64,000 nt of DNA, taken from Pseudopithomyces maydicus. Its lineage: Eukaryota; Ascomycota; Dothideomycetes; Pleosporales; Didymosphaeriaceae. The translations under genes were made by a program, and so were the position numbers. The notes beneath the pieces are model-generated. The model was not told the DNA's origin and did no database searches. It was given only the letters and a program-made list of their open reading frames with translations. The number at the start of each line of letters is the position of its first letter. The first letter of the stretch is position 1. Positions 43,997 through 55,180 of the stretch are shown here, piece by piece. The DNA lies in the NCBI GenBank assembly GCA_026873275.1, contig JANTUC010000002.1, positions 3,224,001 to 3,288,000 on the forward strand, given 5' to 3'.

Positions 43997-46398
43997 ATGC
44001 GCCTCTACCCCTCCGACTGGCGGCGCTCCGCCGCCCCGATCCCAACCCCCACCCGCCCCAACCTCGGCCCCCTAACCACCGTCTTCGTCCCCCCACCGCA
44101 CTGCACGCGCGCCGCGCTCTCAGGCTCCAACGCCGTCTTCGGCCAATCATGCAGTGCGGTCGACGACAAGACAGCGACGCCCGCCGACGACACGGGGTGC
44201 TGGCCGCGCGCGACGGCGTATCCCACGCCAGCCGCGGGCAAGCCTTCGCTGGCGGGCATGGGATTCTACAGCCCGGGGTTGCTGTGTCCGACGGGGTACG
44301 TGAGCGCTTGCACGGCGGTGTCGGCGACGAAGGGGGCGAGTGGGAGGGCGCCCGAGGTTACGGGGAGGTTTATGTTTCCGTTGGTGGCGGGGGAGACGGC
44401 TGTTGGGTGGGTTGCTATTTTCTTATTTTCTGTTTTCTGTTCCTTTCCCTCCTTTCCTTCTTCTTTTCCATACAAATCACACATCCGTGTAAACACGAGA
44501 TACTAACGCCGCGCAGATGCTGTCCCCAAGGTTATACCTGCGGTGCCAACGGCGGGTTCCAGACATGCCACCAGGTGGCCACGAAGACCAGCTTCGATGC
44601 AATGACGTGCGAGGGGCTGTCCGGGAGCAATCTGGATGGCTTCAAGGTGCCGGGGACGCTGGCGGGGGAGGCGGTCGCGACGATGGATTTGTGGGCGCCG
44701 ATGATTCAGATTAACCATATGGCGACGGATTTGCCGGAGACAGTCTCGTCGACGGAGGAGGCAGCGAAGAGCACAGAGACCGCGGAGTCGAGTAGGTCGA
44801 GGAGTGGGAGTGGGAAGGGGGCTGAGGCGACGCCGACGCCGACGGGTTCTTCCGGTGATGATGAAATTGTTAAAATTAAGGATGTTGAGGAGACGTCGAC
44901 GAGTGGAAAGGCGAGCAAAACAAGATCGAGCGAGAAGGCGGAGGCGACAGAGGCGGATATCGTGGCCCGCGTGAAGGATGTGAACGAGGAGCCAGAGAGC
45001 ACGTCGGCGGAAGAGGAGTCGTCAAAGGCTGCGAAGACAGCGTCTGCGTCCGAGAAGCAGAGCAAGGCTTCCGCCACGCGTGCTCCGTATTCTGCAACAC
45101 CAACCCCGACCATCGACTGGAGCCACTCGGCCGTCGCAGCTGGAGAGCCAAAGGGCATCCTCTTCGACACTCGGCCCGCCCCCTCCATGTCCAACACCCT
45201 CTGGCCGAGTGCTCCCGCTGCAACTGCCGCCCTCGAATCCTCCGCCTCCACATCCGAAGCCGCGTCCTCGCAGAACTTCTCCACCGGCGCCAAAGTAGGC
45301 GTAGCCTGTGCCCCCGTCGGCGCCGCAGCCCTGATCCTCGTCGGCGTCTTCGCCTTCAGACGCCGCAGACGAAACACATTCAAAGACGGCGGCGACGCAA
45401 AGTCCATCGCCTCGTCCAGCACAGGCGCAAGCACCTACCAAAGCACCTACTTCGGCGGCAACGCCAGCAGCATCCACGTCCACGAGTCGGGCACCGCCCG
45501 CAGGCTCACCGTCGATGCGTTCCCCCCGTGGCACCCGCCCAGCGCTCGCCCTCCCCCTACAACGAGGACCGCGTCTCCCACGAGATGGCCATGAACGGGC
45601 CGGGCCCCGCCGTCATCGCGCCCGCCGGCTACGGCGCCGCAGCCAACAAGATGACGCCCGCAGACTTCTACGCAAACCCATGGACAGACAAGGACGAGTA
45701 CGAGACGCGGCCCTTCGAGACGCCCGCCTCGCGCTTCAAGCACGCGCACGCCCACTCCTTCTCCGACGACAGCAGCATGGACTCCCCCATCGACGGGGCG
45801 TCCCCCTTCCGCCTCAAGCGCAAGAGCACCCTCAAGGGCCGCGAGCCCCCTCCAAGCGCCTCACCGGCCAGGCCAACGCGCGCCACGTCTCCATGGAAGG
45901 CTCCATCGTGACGCCTACGCCGGACGACCACCGCACCAGCCAAGACAGCTCCGACGGCGACTTCGACACCATGAAGCGCAGCAACTCGTTCTCGCGGCCG
46001 CGCCCCGCGGCGAGCGCCCGCTCACCACCGCAAGCAGCGTGTACCCCATGGACCGCGACAGCGTCGCGAGCTGGGACGACGCCATGGCGCCCGACATGCC
46101 GGACAAGCCGCTGCCGAGCATACCGGAGAAGGGCGTCGGCGTCGGCGGCGAGTGGCGCGCGGGCGTCTACCCCGTCGCTGAGGAGGAAGACCCCAAGAGC
46201 GATGCGTCTGCCTCTGAGGCGCCTACCAGCAAGGCGTCGCCCGGGCTGGATCGCAGCAAGAGCTTCTCGCGGCCGAGGCCGAAGCGCGATCAGACGGCGG
46301 ACTCGGTGGTGCAGGTAGAAGGGGAGGGACGGGCGACGACGCCGGTGCCTAAGGGGGTTGTGGCGCCGCCTGTGACGGCGGAGGGGGTGTCGTTTTAA
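43997..46398 (+). CDS. Cys-rich single-pass surface protein, sensor-like (three apparent -1 breaks)
   Basis: Predicted 764 residues from exons 43997-44406 and 44517-46398 (110-nt intron with TACTAAC branch and GCGCAG acceptor). The Cys-rich ectodomain carries FYSPGLLCPTGYVSAC and CCPQGYTCGANGGFQTC, a pattern seen in fungal membrane sensors. A long Ser/Thr/Glu-rich stalk follows, then a transmembrane helix at about 394-417 (VGVACAPVGAAALILVGVFAF), RRRRR and a cytosolic tail with repeated SFSRPRP motifs. No classical N-terminal signal peptide is visible. The tail frame breaks three times: C6 at 45522-45527, C5 at 45846-45850 and near 46003-46010. One base added at each restores a single frame ending at 46398. 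Role possibly cell-wall or surface sensing (inference). Confidence 0.75.
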
Positions 46399-46988
46399 GA
46401 GCGGAGGTAGTAGTATGTCACGGGTTATGTATTTTTTTTTTTTCAATTCTTCTTCTTGGGGGTGTTTGCGATTTGAGGAGGATGGCGGCTTGGGGCATGC
46501 GTTCGTCTGTATATCTTTTGTTTGATTCCCCCATCCCCCAGTTCCCCATGCATATATGATTTGGTTATTGAAGCGCGGAGTTGGACACGTTTGGGATTGC
46601 AGCTTAGACCTGGAGAGAGTAATCTTTAACTTGTACTTTGCTTGTAGGTAGGTAGGTAGGTAGATAGGAGCGCTCTGTAGATATTGTTAACATGAGATGT
46701 GTATTTGTTTATCTGATGACGGACCATCTGCCTCGCGGTGATGTTTTCCCCTCATGTTCCTGTTGATGAACATACTCCAACGCCGACCTATGCATGCTTT
46801 TTTAAAGAAAAAGGGTATCATATATCAAGTCCCATCCTGGGTGAAGCCTGGTCTTCCACGCGCACCCGTTACCGCCATGCCGCGATTTCTCGTGCCCTAT
46901 TCCAACTGAATGGCCCAGCACGATGGATTCCTGTACTTTTCTGCATATTGATGCCATACGCGATCTTCATCATGATAATGCAGGCCTT
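46399..46988. other. Intergenic between convergent genes
   Basis: 590 bp between the 3' ends of the surface protein and BUD31 genes. Contains a T10 run near 46431 and a GTAG tetranucleotide run near 46645-46662. No gene seen. Confidence 0.6.
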
Positions 46989-47490
46989 TCAATCACCTGA
47001 AGAGCACCCCCGACAGCCGCAGTTCACGCACTCTATTTCCTGGCCCTCCTTCAGCTGATCCTTCGGCACACGGCAAATACACGTCGAGCGAAAGTTCGTC
47101 TCCTTGGTCTGGATGCAGCGCACGCAGCAGAGCTAATCCAGTCAGCATTTGCCATATACAGATGCAGAATGACAGATAGCATACCTTCTCATATCCCTGC
47201 TTCTTCCACTTCGCGATCAGCGTCGCATCCGCATAGCCGTTCTTGAGCAGCCAGTCGTAGAGCTGTTTGCTGATGGTCTCCTTCTCGTAGTATAGATCGT
47301 AGATGTAGCGCGAGCGCTGGTGCGTGATCTGAAAAATGGGCCACACCATCTCGTACTTTTTCTTGCCCTCGTGCGAGGCATTCTCTGCGTCTTTCATGGC
47401 GGCCGCGAACTCGAGGAGCGTGTCTTCGATGTCGTCGAAGCCCTCTGGGGGCGCCTTTTTCGAGGCACGGGCAGTTCGGACGGGCGGCAT
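46989..47490 (-). CDS. BUD31: BUD31/G10 pre-mRNA splicing factor
   Basis: 149-residue nuclear spliceosome component (SF3b-associated/NTC-related G10 family). Exons 47185-47490 and 46989-47132 flank a 52-nt intron (GTATGC, GCTGAC branch, GGATTAG). Exon 1 matches the family nearly throughout: PPPEGF-type opening (KKAPPEGFDDIEDTLLEF), KDAENASHEGKKK, WPIFQITHQRSRYIYDLYY, YDWLLKNGYADATLIAKWKK. Exon 2 supplies the zinc-binding Cys-rich tail LCCVRCIQTKETNFRSTCIC...CVNCGCRGCSS. Length equals the usual 145-157. Its start codon is 224 bp from the oppositely transcribed complex I subunit. Confidence 0.95.
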
Positions 47491-47714
47491 GGTGGCTCGT
47501 TGTAGCGAAGTTGCGACGCTGGGTAGGACGTTCGTTGGAGGGCCGTGGTGTAAGGGAACGGGTGGGTGGCGGCGGGGTGGATGATCAGGCTGGTAGTGGT
47601 AGAGAGAGGTAACTTTTGGAGAAGCGCGCTAAGGCGGGCCTTGGCATAACGACTCCGCAGCGTCACTTCACCACAGCTCCGACACAGTGAAACAGCTCGC
47701 ACACGACCGCCACC
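47491..47714. promoter_or_regulatory. Bidirectional promoter, BUD31 / complex I subunit
   Basis: Only 224 bp separate the two opposed start codons, so both promoters must lie here. No TATA box identified. Confidence 0.6.
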
Positions 47715-48380
47715 ATGACCATCAACCCGACCTACCTCGCCCAGCGCACGCGCTCGTGTCAGTTTTTGTTCTTGTCCACCATTGGAATACCCGGGGCGCT
47801 AACGAGGCCGTAGCGGTGAATTGGGCGGATGCGAAGAAGAGGGTGCTGCACAGCTACCGGGACTGGCTGCGCTCGGTACGTTGACGTCTACTACCTACGG
47901 AGAGGCTGGGAATGTTCTTGCAGGGCGGGGATACGCAAGAGTGAGGGGGCTTAAGGCAGAGCAGCGCTGCTAACGCGGGACGCAGGCCCCGGAGATCCAG
48001 AACATGTACACCCTCAGCATGCCCGTGTCCCAGCTGCGAACCAAGATGCGCCAGGAGTTCGAGCGCCACCGATACGTGAACCAGCTCAAGACGGTCGACG
48101 TGCTGCTGTTCAACAGCCACCAAGAGTTCCAGGTACGCCTGCGCCCGCCGGCGCCGGCACGCACCCACGCAGGACCACAGGTTGACATCCGCCTAGGAAA
48201 CGCTCAACTACTGGAAGCAGCTCTCGCACGTCCTCAAGTACTTCCGCACAGAAGAGGAGCCCAAGGCCCGGCTGCCGAGCAACTTCATCAACGGCTTCTT
48301 GGAGGTACGTGCCAACCGCGGGGTGTGCATGTCTGAGTCCCCGCGCGTGCTAACGCTTATCCCAGGGCCGCAACGCATGA
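47715..48380 (+). CDS. NDUFA6: Complex I LYR subunit (NDUFA6 / 14.8 kDa type)
   Basis: 124-residue mitochondrial NADH:ubiquinone oxidoreductase accessory subunit of the LYR family, which binds acyl carrier protein at the peripheral arm. Five exons: 47715-47757, 47814-47875, 47986-48132, 48197-48304, 48366-48380, all phase-consistent. Introns 1, 2 and 4 have CTAAC branch sites; the donor of intron 1 is the weaker GTCAGT. Spliced protein begins MTINPTYLAQRTRSSVNWAD, has the LYR-like HSYRDWLR, continues APEIQNMYTLSMPVSQLRTK and QEFQETLNYWKQLSHV, and ends NGFLEGRNA. Length equals that of the Neurospora 14.8-kDa subunit as I recall it. Four introns in a 375-nt CDS is dense. Convergent with RPC19 (219 bp). 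Confidence 0.93.
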
Positions 48381-48599
48381 AGCCTTCGTGGGGAAATCGC
48401 AAGAGAAAAAACGTGTACATAGCTCAAGTCAAGACAATACCATTTTCCTTAGATTTTTTGTCCTTCGAACGCCCGAGAAAGAGAGCCCCAGTTGCCATGA
48501 TATCGTGATACATACGCCTTGCAATGCATGTCCGCCGCCTCTCCCGCTCTCTGCCAAACTCACTCACGCACTCGTCACTTCCGACTTCCTCGTGCCCAC

Positions 48600-49309
48600 T
48601 TACGCCTGCATCTTGTCGGCGCTGAATTCCTCGCGCGCGATGATGAATTTCTCTGTCACGACGTCGCACATGTCCATCAGGTCCTGGAGGCCCTTCTCTA
48701 GGATGTCGTACACATTTGCACCGTCTGTGGTGGTCAGCTTGGTTCTTCTAGATACCTCCGTCTGCGCTTTGCAGAAGAAAGGAACGGAAAATTAAACAAC
48801 GTACCGTAGCTCTGGATACGGATGTTCATCTTTGCCTCGGAAGGATGCGGGATCGAGTAACCGCAGAACTCCACGTCGGGGCTTTTGATACGTTAGAATT
48901 GTTTTATTGCATGTTGGGAGGGGAGAGCTCGCTTACTTCTTCATGATGATGTATCGTAGGACGTTACCCAGGGTGTGGTCTTCGCCATCGAACTGGAAAC
49001 TAGCAGCGGTGTCGGTGGCGCCGTCAAGCTGTCACACGCGCATAATGTTAGTTTCTTCTTCTGAATCTTGTAGGATATTGGAATACATAGAAAGCGAGAC
49101 AGCATGGATCCGGCATTTCGTTGGAGACATAAATGCCAACCAGTACACTGCACACTGAACAAAAAAATGCGTGGAGCAAAGAAAGAGAATCAACGCACCA
49201 CGTGCACCCTGTTCTTATCCACCTCGACCGGGATATCCTCCATCTCCTTGATCGCCGTCGGCGTGATGACGGGGAACTCATGCCCTTGGATAATAGGTTT
49301 GGCCGACAT
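48600..49309 (-). CDS. RPC19: RNA polymerase I/III subunit AC19
   Basis: 134-residue shared subunit of RNA polymerases I and III, RPB11/alpha-like, which dimerises with AC40. Four exons: 49199-49309, 48937-49028, 48805-48881, 48600-48724, with phases 0, 2 and 1 matching. Spliced protein contains ASFQFDGEDHTLGNVLRYII (the RPB11-family dimerisation motif), MKNPDVEFCGYSIPHPSEAK, NIRIQSYDGANVYDILEKGL and a C-terminal helix CDVVTEKFIIAREEF. Length and motif order fit the family. Introns are 170, 55 and 80 nt. The start Met lies 531 bp from the divergent HIS3 start. Confidence 0.94.
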
Positions 49310-49840
49310 ATTTGCTTGTTCTACGCGCGAAACCACACAGGTACAATAATGCTTTCTTCCTTCTCTTTTCCTGGGCGACTGTAGCTGTCCGCGGTGGGTC
49401 AGGCTTGTGCAACAGCGGTGGTATAAAGAGTCCGTAGTGGAGGTAGGAAAACGTGACCGTCCGCTCGACGGCGTATCAAAAAATATTCTGGGACTGTCCT
49501 GGCGTGATTGGCTGGGCGGCAGAGCGCCACACCGAGCCAGCGCCACAGCTGCAGCCACAGACACCGCCACGGGTGTTCTTCAGCCCTGCCCTGGGCTGCC
49601 CTGCCCAAAAGGTGGGGCAAGCGACGTCGGGCTTGCGCCGCGGGCGAGAATCGATTAGAGCGTTTGCCATTGGCGCCCCGCGATTTCTTTCTTTTCGCGT
49701 CATCAGCGAATTTCCCATTGCACTTTCACATACATACGAATCCCCATTGCGACTCCACCTCTCGACTCCACGGGTCCCGGATAGGAAGTCAATTTACATC
49801 ACACCACAGAGCTAGAATTGAGAAAGGAAAATCAGCCACA
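49310..49840. promoter_or_regulatory. Divergent intergenic region, RPC19 / HIS3
   Basis: 531 bp between opposed starts, holding both promoters. No Gcn4-type TGACTCA site seen on either strand in my reading. Nothing else recognised. Confidence 0.5.
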
Positions 49841-50642
49841 ATGTCCAGAACCGCAAGTCTCAACCGCGACACCAACGAGACCAAGATCCAGGTCTCGATC
49901 AACCTCGACGGCGGCGCGCTCAAGCCCTTCGAGCAATCCGACTTCTGGGATGCGCATGATAAGAAGAATGGAACCGCAGAGACAGAGTGCGTCTATTTAT
50001 CCCACCTTCTCTTCTTCCCCCGATTTCCTTCCTCTTGCCCCTCCTCCCTCCCAATCCACCCACCCGTGAAACCATACACAACCACCTAACCACCCCCAGC
50101 CACGCCACCCAATCTTCCACCTCGCAAACCATCTCCGTCAACACCGGCATCGGCTTCCTCGACCACATGATCCACGCGCTCTCCAAGCACGCGGGGTGGT
50201 CCCTCTCGCTCCGCTGCGTCGGCGACCTGCACATCGACGACCACCACACCTCCGAAGACACCTTCCTGGCGCTGGGCACCGCCTTCAAGACGGCGCTCGC
50301 AGGCTCCAAGGGCCTCGCGCGCTTCGGCTCCGCGTACGCCCCCTCGACGAGGCCCTCTCGCGCGCCGTCATCGACCTCTCGAACCGGCCCTACTGCGTCA
50401 CCGATCTGGGGCTCAAGCGCGAGAAGATTGGGGACCTGAGCACCGAGATGATTCCGCATTGCTTGCAGAGCTTTGCGCAGGCGTCCGGCACCACGCTGCA
50501 TGTGGATTGCCTAAGGGGCGATAACGATCATCATAGGGCGGAGAGTGCGTTTAAGGCGTTGGCGGTGGCGATTCGGATGGCGACGGGGGTGGTGAAGGGG
50601 TGGGAGGGGGAGGTGCGGAGTACGAAGGGGGTGTTGTATTAG
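49841..50642 (+). CDS. HIS3: Imidazoleglycerol-phosphate dehydratase (one apparent -1 break)
   Basis: Sixth step of histidine synthesis, converting imidazole glycerol phosphate to imidazole acetol phosphate; a Mn-dependent 24-mer. Exons 49841-49986 and 50100-50642 around a 113-nt intron (GTGCGT...CCCCCAG, CTAAC branch). Visible are TGIGFLDHMIHALSKH, the metal-ligand block DLHIDDHHTSEDTFLALG, LSRAVIDLSNRPY, IPHCLQSFAQ, and the second metal block GDNDHHRAESAFKALA. The frame is lost at the C5 run 50339-50343, where SAYAP should continue LDEALSRAV. One added C gives 229 residues, normal for fungi. All catalytic motifs are present, so an error in the sequence is more likely than a null gene. Confidence 0.94.
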
Positions 50643-52913
50643 GTGGATTGGAGGGGGTTTGAGGAGAATTTTGGGTGGGAGGAAAATGGGTTCCGACCAG
50701 GCCTGTACGTGTGCGAATGCGTATATGTGTTCATGTGCGTGTGGTATGAGCTTGATCACCGTGGGTGAAGGCAAAGGAAGAAAATCACAGGCTTACGGCA
50801 TGGAGAAATGAACATCATTTAGGTATCCCCCTATGACATGGGTATGTCCCAGCTACACATATAGACAAACGAATAGACGAAGCAGAAAAAGTCCTAAGCA
50901 TATCCATAATCTCCAATGACTCTCAAACAGTCGCTTGCAAATATATAGAGATAAATAATGGCAAGGCGGCGATATAAAATAAATCTAAACTTCACGCATC
51001 ACCTTACAAGTAGATTATTTGTCAAAACAACAACCACACATTCTCCCACCTACCTACCTCCCAATCTCTCCTCCTCACTCCAATACCATGCTATTTCCCC
51101 ACTTTACGCCGTATCACATCATCAATCTCATGGTACACGTGCAATTAATTCGGCCCCCAGCCACCCCCGACCCCCAACCCCCAACCACCAACCACCCCTA
51201 GCCTAACCCACACAAAACACATACATATATCAATCCAGTCCTCAACTTCACTTGACATACCCTTCTCATTTTCTTCCAGACACGCACGGCAGTGTGGAAA
51301 AAAAAACATGAACATTAGACAAGATGTAGATAGAGGTAGGCAGAGGTAAAGGTAGAGGTAGAGGTAAAGGTAAAGCTAAAATCAAGACCCCACCCGCATA
51401 CACACTTCTCCCTCCAAAGTATGCATGTATGTATTCGGATGTATTCACGCATTAACCTTTCCGCCCCACGCTGCGCTTTAGATCGAAATGCCATGTCATT
51501 CCGTACCGTACCGTACCGTACCGTACATTACACACTTCTCCCCTTAGGGGACGAACCTTCAGGGGACGAACCTTCAGGAGACGAGAGTGGAGCGTGGAGT
51601 GTGCAGTGGGGAACAGGAGTATACGATTACCGTTTACCGCCCGTCCGTCCGCCCGCCCCAACTCGCTCGTGCACCGCATCGTATTTGGAAACCTTTTTTT
51701 TTCTGCCCCCTCCCCTTCCCCCTTCGCGCGTCTCCCGCCCGCCCCCTTTTCTTATGTACTCTCATTTTTTTTTAAACCTCACGCCCGACCCCAAAGTTCG
51801 CTTTTTGTCAGTCAACCTTTCCACCTTTTCGCATTTTCACTTTGCACACTTTACTTTTTGCTTCACACACACATCACACGGTTCAAATTCTACAAAAGCC
51901 ACCTTTGCAGAAGCCGAAAAGAAAATTTCCCTTGTCATTACTAGTAACGTTCCAAGTCCCTAGTCCCAATTCCAAAGTCTCAAGTCCAAAGTCTCAAGTC
52001 CAAAGTCTCAAGTCCAAAGTCTCTCCCACCTCAACCCCAGCCCAAAACGCAATGCAACACCATGCCTCGAGCAAACCTTGCCACCCCCACCGCCCCTCGC
52101 AAGACTAGGGACATGCGCTTCGTAGGCAAAGCAAGCACCTTCCATCACCCCCTTCCTCCACCTGGCTAATCTTGACACCTCGGGAGGCCATTTCAGGCCT
52201 GCAACCTCAGCGTCTCAAGCCGCGATGTAGGAAGAAAGGAGAAAAAAGCGTGTGTATGCTGTACCCGAAGTGCGCGATTCCAAACTCTCATGAACAGCCG
52301 CGGAAATTGCAAGTGCCTTAAACACAAAAGCTGCAAGTATCGTTCCAAAGGGACCAAAGAGACAAAAGGGGACCTGATCCAAAAGAGAGTTTTTCTCCAC
52401 GGGACGGCCAGACCCAGAAACCTCAAGTTTGTCAGGAGACAAAAAGAGAGGAAGTGTATAGAAAAGGTAAAAAAAAAAAAAGAAGAAGTGCAAGCTCAAC
52501 AGAAGACAAACGCCATGCCGCGCGACACCGCCCGGAAAATGAATAAACAATAGCAAGGCAAGAAAGCAGAAGAACCCAAAACGCCCACAGGATGTACTGT
52601 GAATGTGACACGCACGCACGCTGATGACCAATCACCGGGTGCGCCTCGCAAGATAATCAGCAGTTTAAGACATTAGGGCATTGCATCGAGAGGAAGGACC
52701 AGCCGAGTAGTTCGATAGAATCATGGGTATCGTTCGTCGTGACATCGTTACAGGACGTGCTTTGTGGTTTTATCCAAGGGGAAAGATACCAACCGCACGC
52801 GTCGATAAAAGGAGGATGGGTAGCAGTGAGATAGGAGGAAGGCGAACGGGGTATCCAATCGAAAGGCCAATGGTGCAGGAGAAATGGTTCCACAGAAGTG
52901 TATGTAGACGCAA
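50643..52913. other. Intergenic with several small tandem repeats
   Basis: 2.27 kb. Includes GTAGAG/GTAAAG runs (about 51330-51375), a CCGTA pentamer run (about 51500-51525), two and a half copies of a 15-bp unit (ggggacgaaccttca, about 51547-51585), a strongly pyrimidine-rich stretch (51680-51850) and a 14-bp repeat. No gene supported. Confidence 0.6.
51967..52022. repeat. 14-bp tandem repeat, four copies
   Basis: The unit caagtccaaagtct occurs three times exactly, preceded by one copy with a substitution (caattccaaagtct). Confidence 0.85.
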
Positions 52914-55180
52914 CTAGAACCTCGTGGTAGAGCTGCGCGCAAGGCTGGGTCTGCTCATAGATTTCTTCTGGGGCGACCCGTTGGGTGCAACAGCGGAGGA
53001 GGAAGCCCGGGCGCCAATCTTGGCGAAGCCTTGCAAAAGGTCGATGCCGGGTTCGGACTCGTCGCTGTGCAGGAGGAGATGAGAAAAGTCCTCTTCCTCG
53101 TTAGCCGTCTCAGGGATGTTCGCCAATGATTTGAACGGGCTGACCCCAGTGTGGGCATTCTCCTGGTCTAGGGTAGGGAAGTTGAAGTCGGGAAGAGGAG
53201 TCGAAGTTGGAGGAGGCTTGAGCATCGGCGCCTTGAGGGGAGAGGCGCGAATGGGAGAGAGGTTAGGAATGTTGAGGAATGCGGAGGACAACTTCCAGTT
53301 GGGAGTGGGGGAGTTGGTAACGCTCATGTTAGACTTATTGCCGGTGATGTCGGCCAGAATGCCGGTAGACGTGGCAGCACGTTCAAGACGCGGACGCTTG
53401 GCGCTCTTCTTGAGAGGACTATCGTTGTAGTCGTAGTCGGCAAAGATGTCGAAAGTGCTCTCGAAGCCATTGCCGTTAAGGTTGACCTGGTCTTCGTTCG
53501 GCACATTGACAGCTGGGCTCCATGACTTGAAGTCAAGGAAGGATGTGTCGACCCAAGTAGCAAGGCTCTTGTCAGGAGACCCACCAACAAGCTCCCGCAT
53601 CTTATTCCGATGGTTACGGAGATTGGTGTTGGGTGAAGCCGACGCTGGAGGGAGGGCAGGACGCTTGAATACTATAGCAGGCGTCAATGGATCCACGACC
53701 TTGATGCTAGGACGCGACGGCGATGAAATGAGCGAGTGGCCATTGGGCTGCTTCAAGCTTGGTCGCAGCTTGGTGGGCGAGTCGTACGATGATCCGCGGA
53801 TGCGCGCAATTTCCTCCTCGGCCCGTCCTCGCTTGATTGAGGGGCGATCGAGATCAGCTTCCGAGGTCTGGACTGGTCCGAGCTTGATCGCGGAAGATTC
53901 GATCGAAGAGTAGTAACCGCTGTCACCGAACTTGCGCTTTCGTCCACCGGAACGGCTGCTGGGAGGGAAGCGCGGGGCTCGTGGTGGCGTGTCGTCGCGC
54001 AATGACCGCGAGACCGGCGGCGGAGGAGATGAACGGATGTCGGCGGGAGGAGGAGATGATGGCATTCGACGAGGCGGCAGCATGGTCGCCGGGTCGTGAC
54101 CATCGTGTGCGGCCGGGTCTGAGCAGGGAATCGTTGCATCGGACGACAGTTCAGTCTCTTCGGGAAATTTGCTAGAGTCAAAGCCTTTGCTCGAACTCAA
54201 TGGAGGGAAACTGGCTGACGCGGCAGTGGTTGGACGTGCCAAGTCGGCAGAGTAGACCGAAGCAAAGCCATCCGGGTTGGTAGGTCGACGAGCCGTCCTG
54301 ACTTTGAAGTATTGCTTTTCGAAGCCTTCATTGATAATCCAGTAGTGGCCTTTTCCGGGATCGTCCTTCGGGCGCTCCATTTTGTTGAAGCTCTTGCTCA
54401 GAGATAGATTGTGACGGATGCTGTTCTGCCAGCCGGTATCCTGCGACTTGCGGTAGAAGGCAAACGTGTCCGAAATCCACTTGTAGATCTGAGCCAGGGT
54501 CAACTGGCGCTTGGGGCGCGTAGGATGGCCATGCCGATGAGTTGCGCGTAGCTGTAGGGTGGTTTGAGTCCGTCGTCGTCGACCGGAGGCATCTCGTCGG
54601 GTCCGGGAAGCGGTCCTTCTTCCTCCATGACGCGTGGCGTCTCCTTCATCTTGGACTTCTTGCTGCGGTCTCGTGGTTGGAGAGCTTCTCCGAGGGATCG
54701 CTTGTTCGAGGGCTTCGCGGAGGCATCTGCGGCTGCGAGCTTGGGTAGCGCCGACTCCGGGTAGGCGTATACATTCTCCTTGTCGAGGTGTCCCGGGAAG
54801 CTCGCGAAGAACTGCGGGTTGGGGGCCATGACGTGGGCCTGGGCGGCAAAGGATCTGGGGGTCTTCTTCATGGGCGCGTCTGTTTTAAATTGAGGCTCTC
54901 GCGGAGGCGGTAGTGAAACTGCGTTCAGGTCCTTTTCGGCTAGAGCCTTGGGAGGCGGTGAGCTTGAGACGTGGCGGGTCTTTCGCGGCGATTGCTCTTG
55001 TGCGGAGGCCTGTGGCGGGGCCAGCAGGGTGTGGTAGTCGTTTGACACGTCGGTGACGGGTGGGAGGGTGTCGAGGTACTGCGGGTTGTATGCCGCAACC
55101 TCGTGGTGGTCCTGGGGAGGAAGGGGGTCTTGAAAAATCTGCAGCGATGGGTGTCGACGCGTAGCAGCCATCATGAACAC
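52914..55180 (-). CDS. Forkhead transcription factor (one apparent -1 break)
   Basis: Single-exon, about 755 residues once one base is restored at the plus-strand G4 run 54513-54516. The break falls inside the forkhead domain: KPPYSYAQLIGMAILRAP (206-223) continues in the shifted frame as QLTLAQIYKWISDTF, NSIRHNLSLSKSF (recognition helix) and GKGHYWIINEG. No FHA domain is visible in the N-terminal 205 residues, which makes it closer to HCM1/Sep1-like than to Fkh1/2-like fungal factors (inference). The N-terminus has several SP/TP sites (QSPRKT, SSSPPPK, KKTPRS) and a KEN-like sequence (DKENVY). The C-terminal region repeats SP/TP motifs (NLSPIRASPLKAP), suggesting CDK control. Likely a cell-cycle or developmental regulator. 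Confidence 0.87.
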
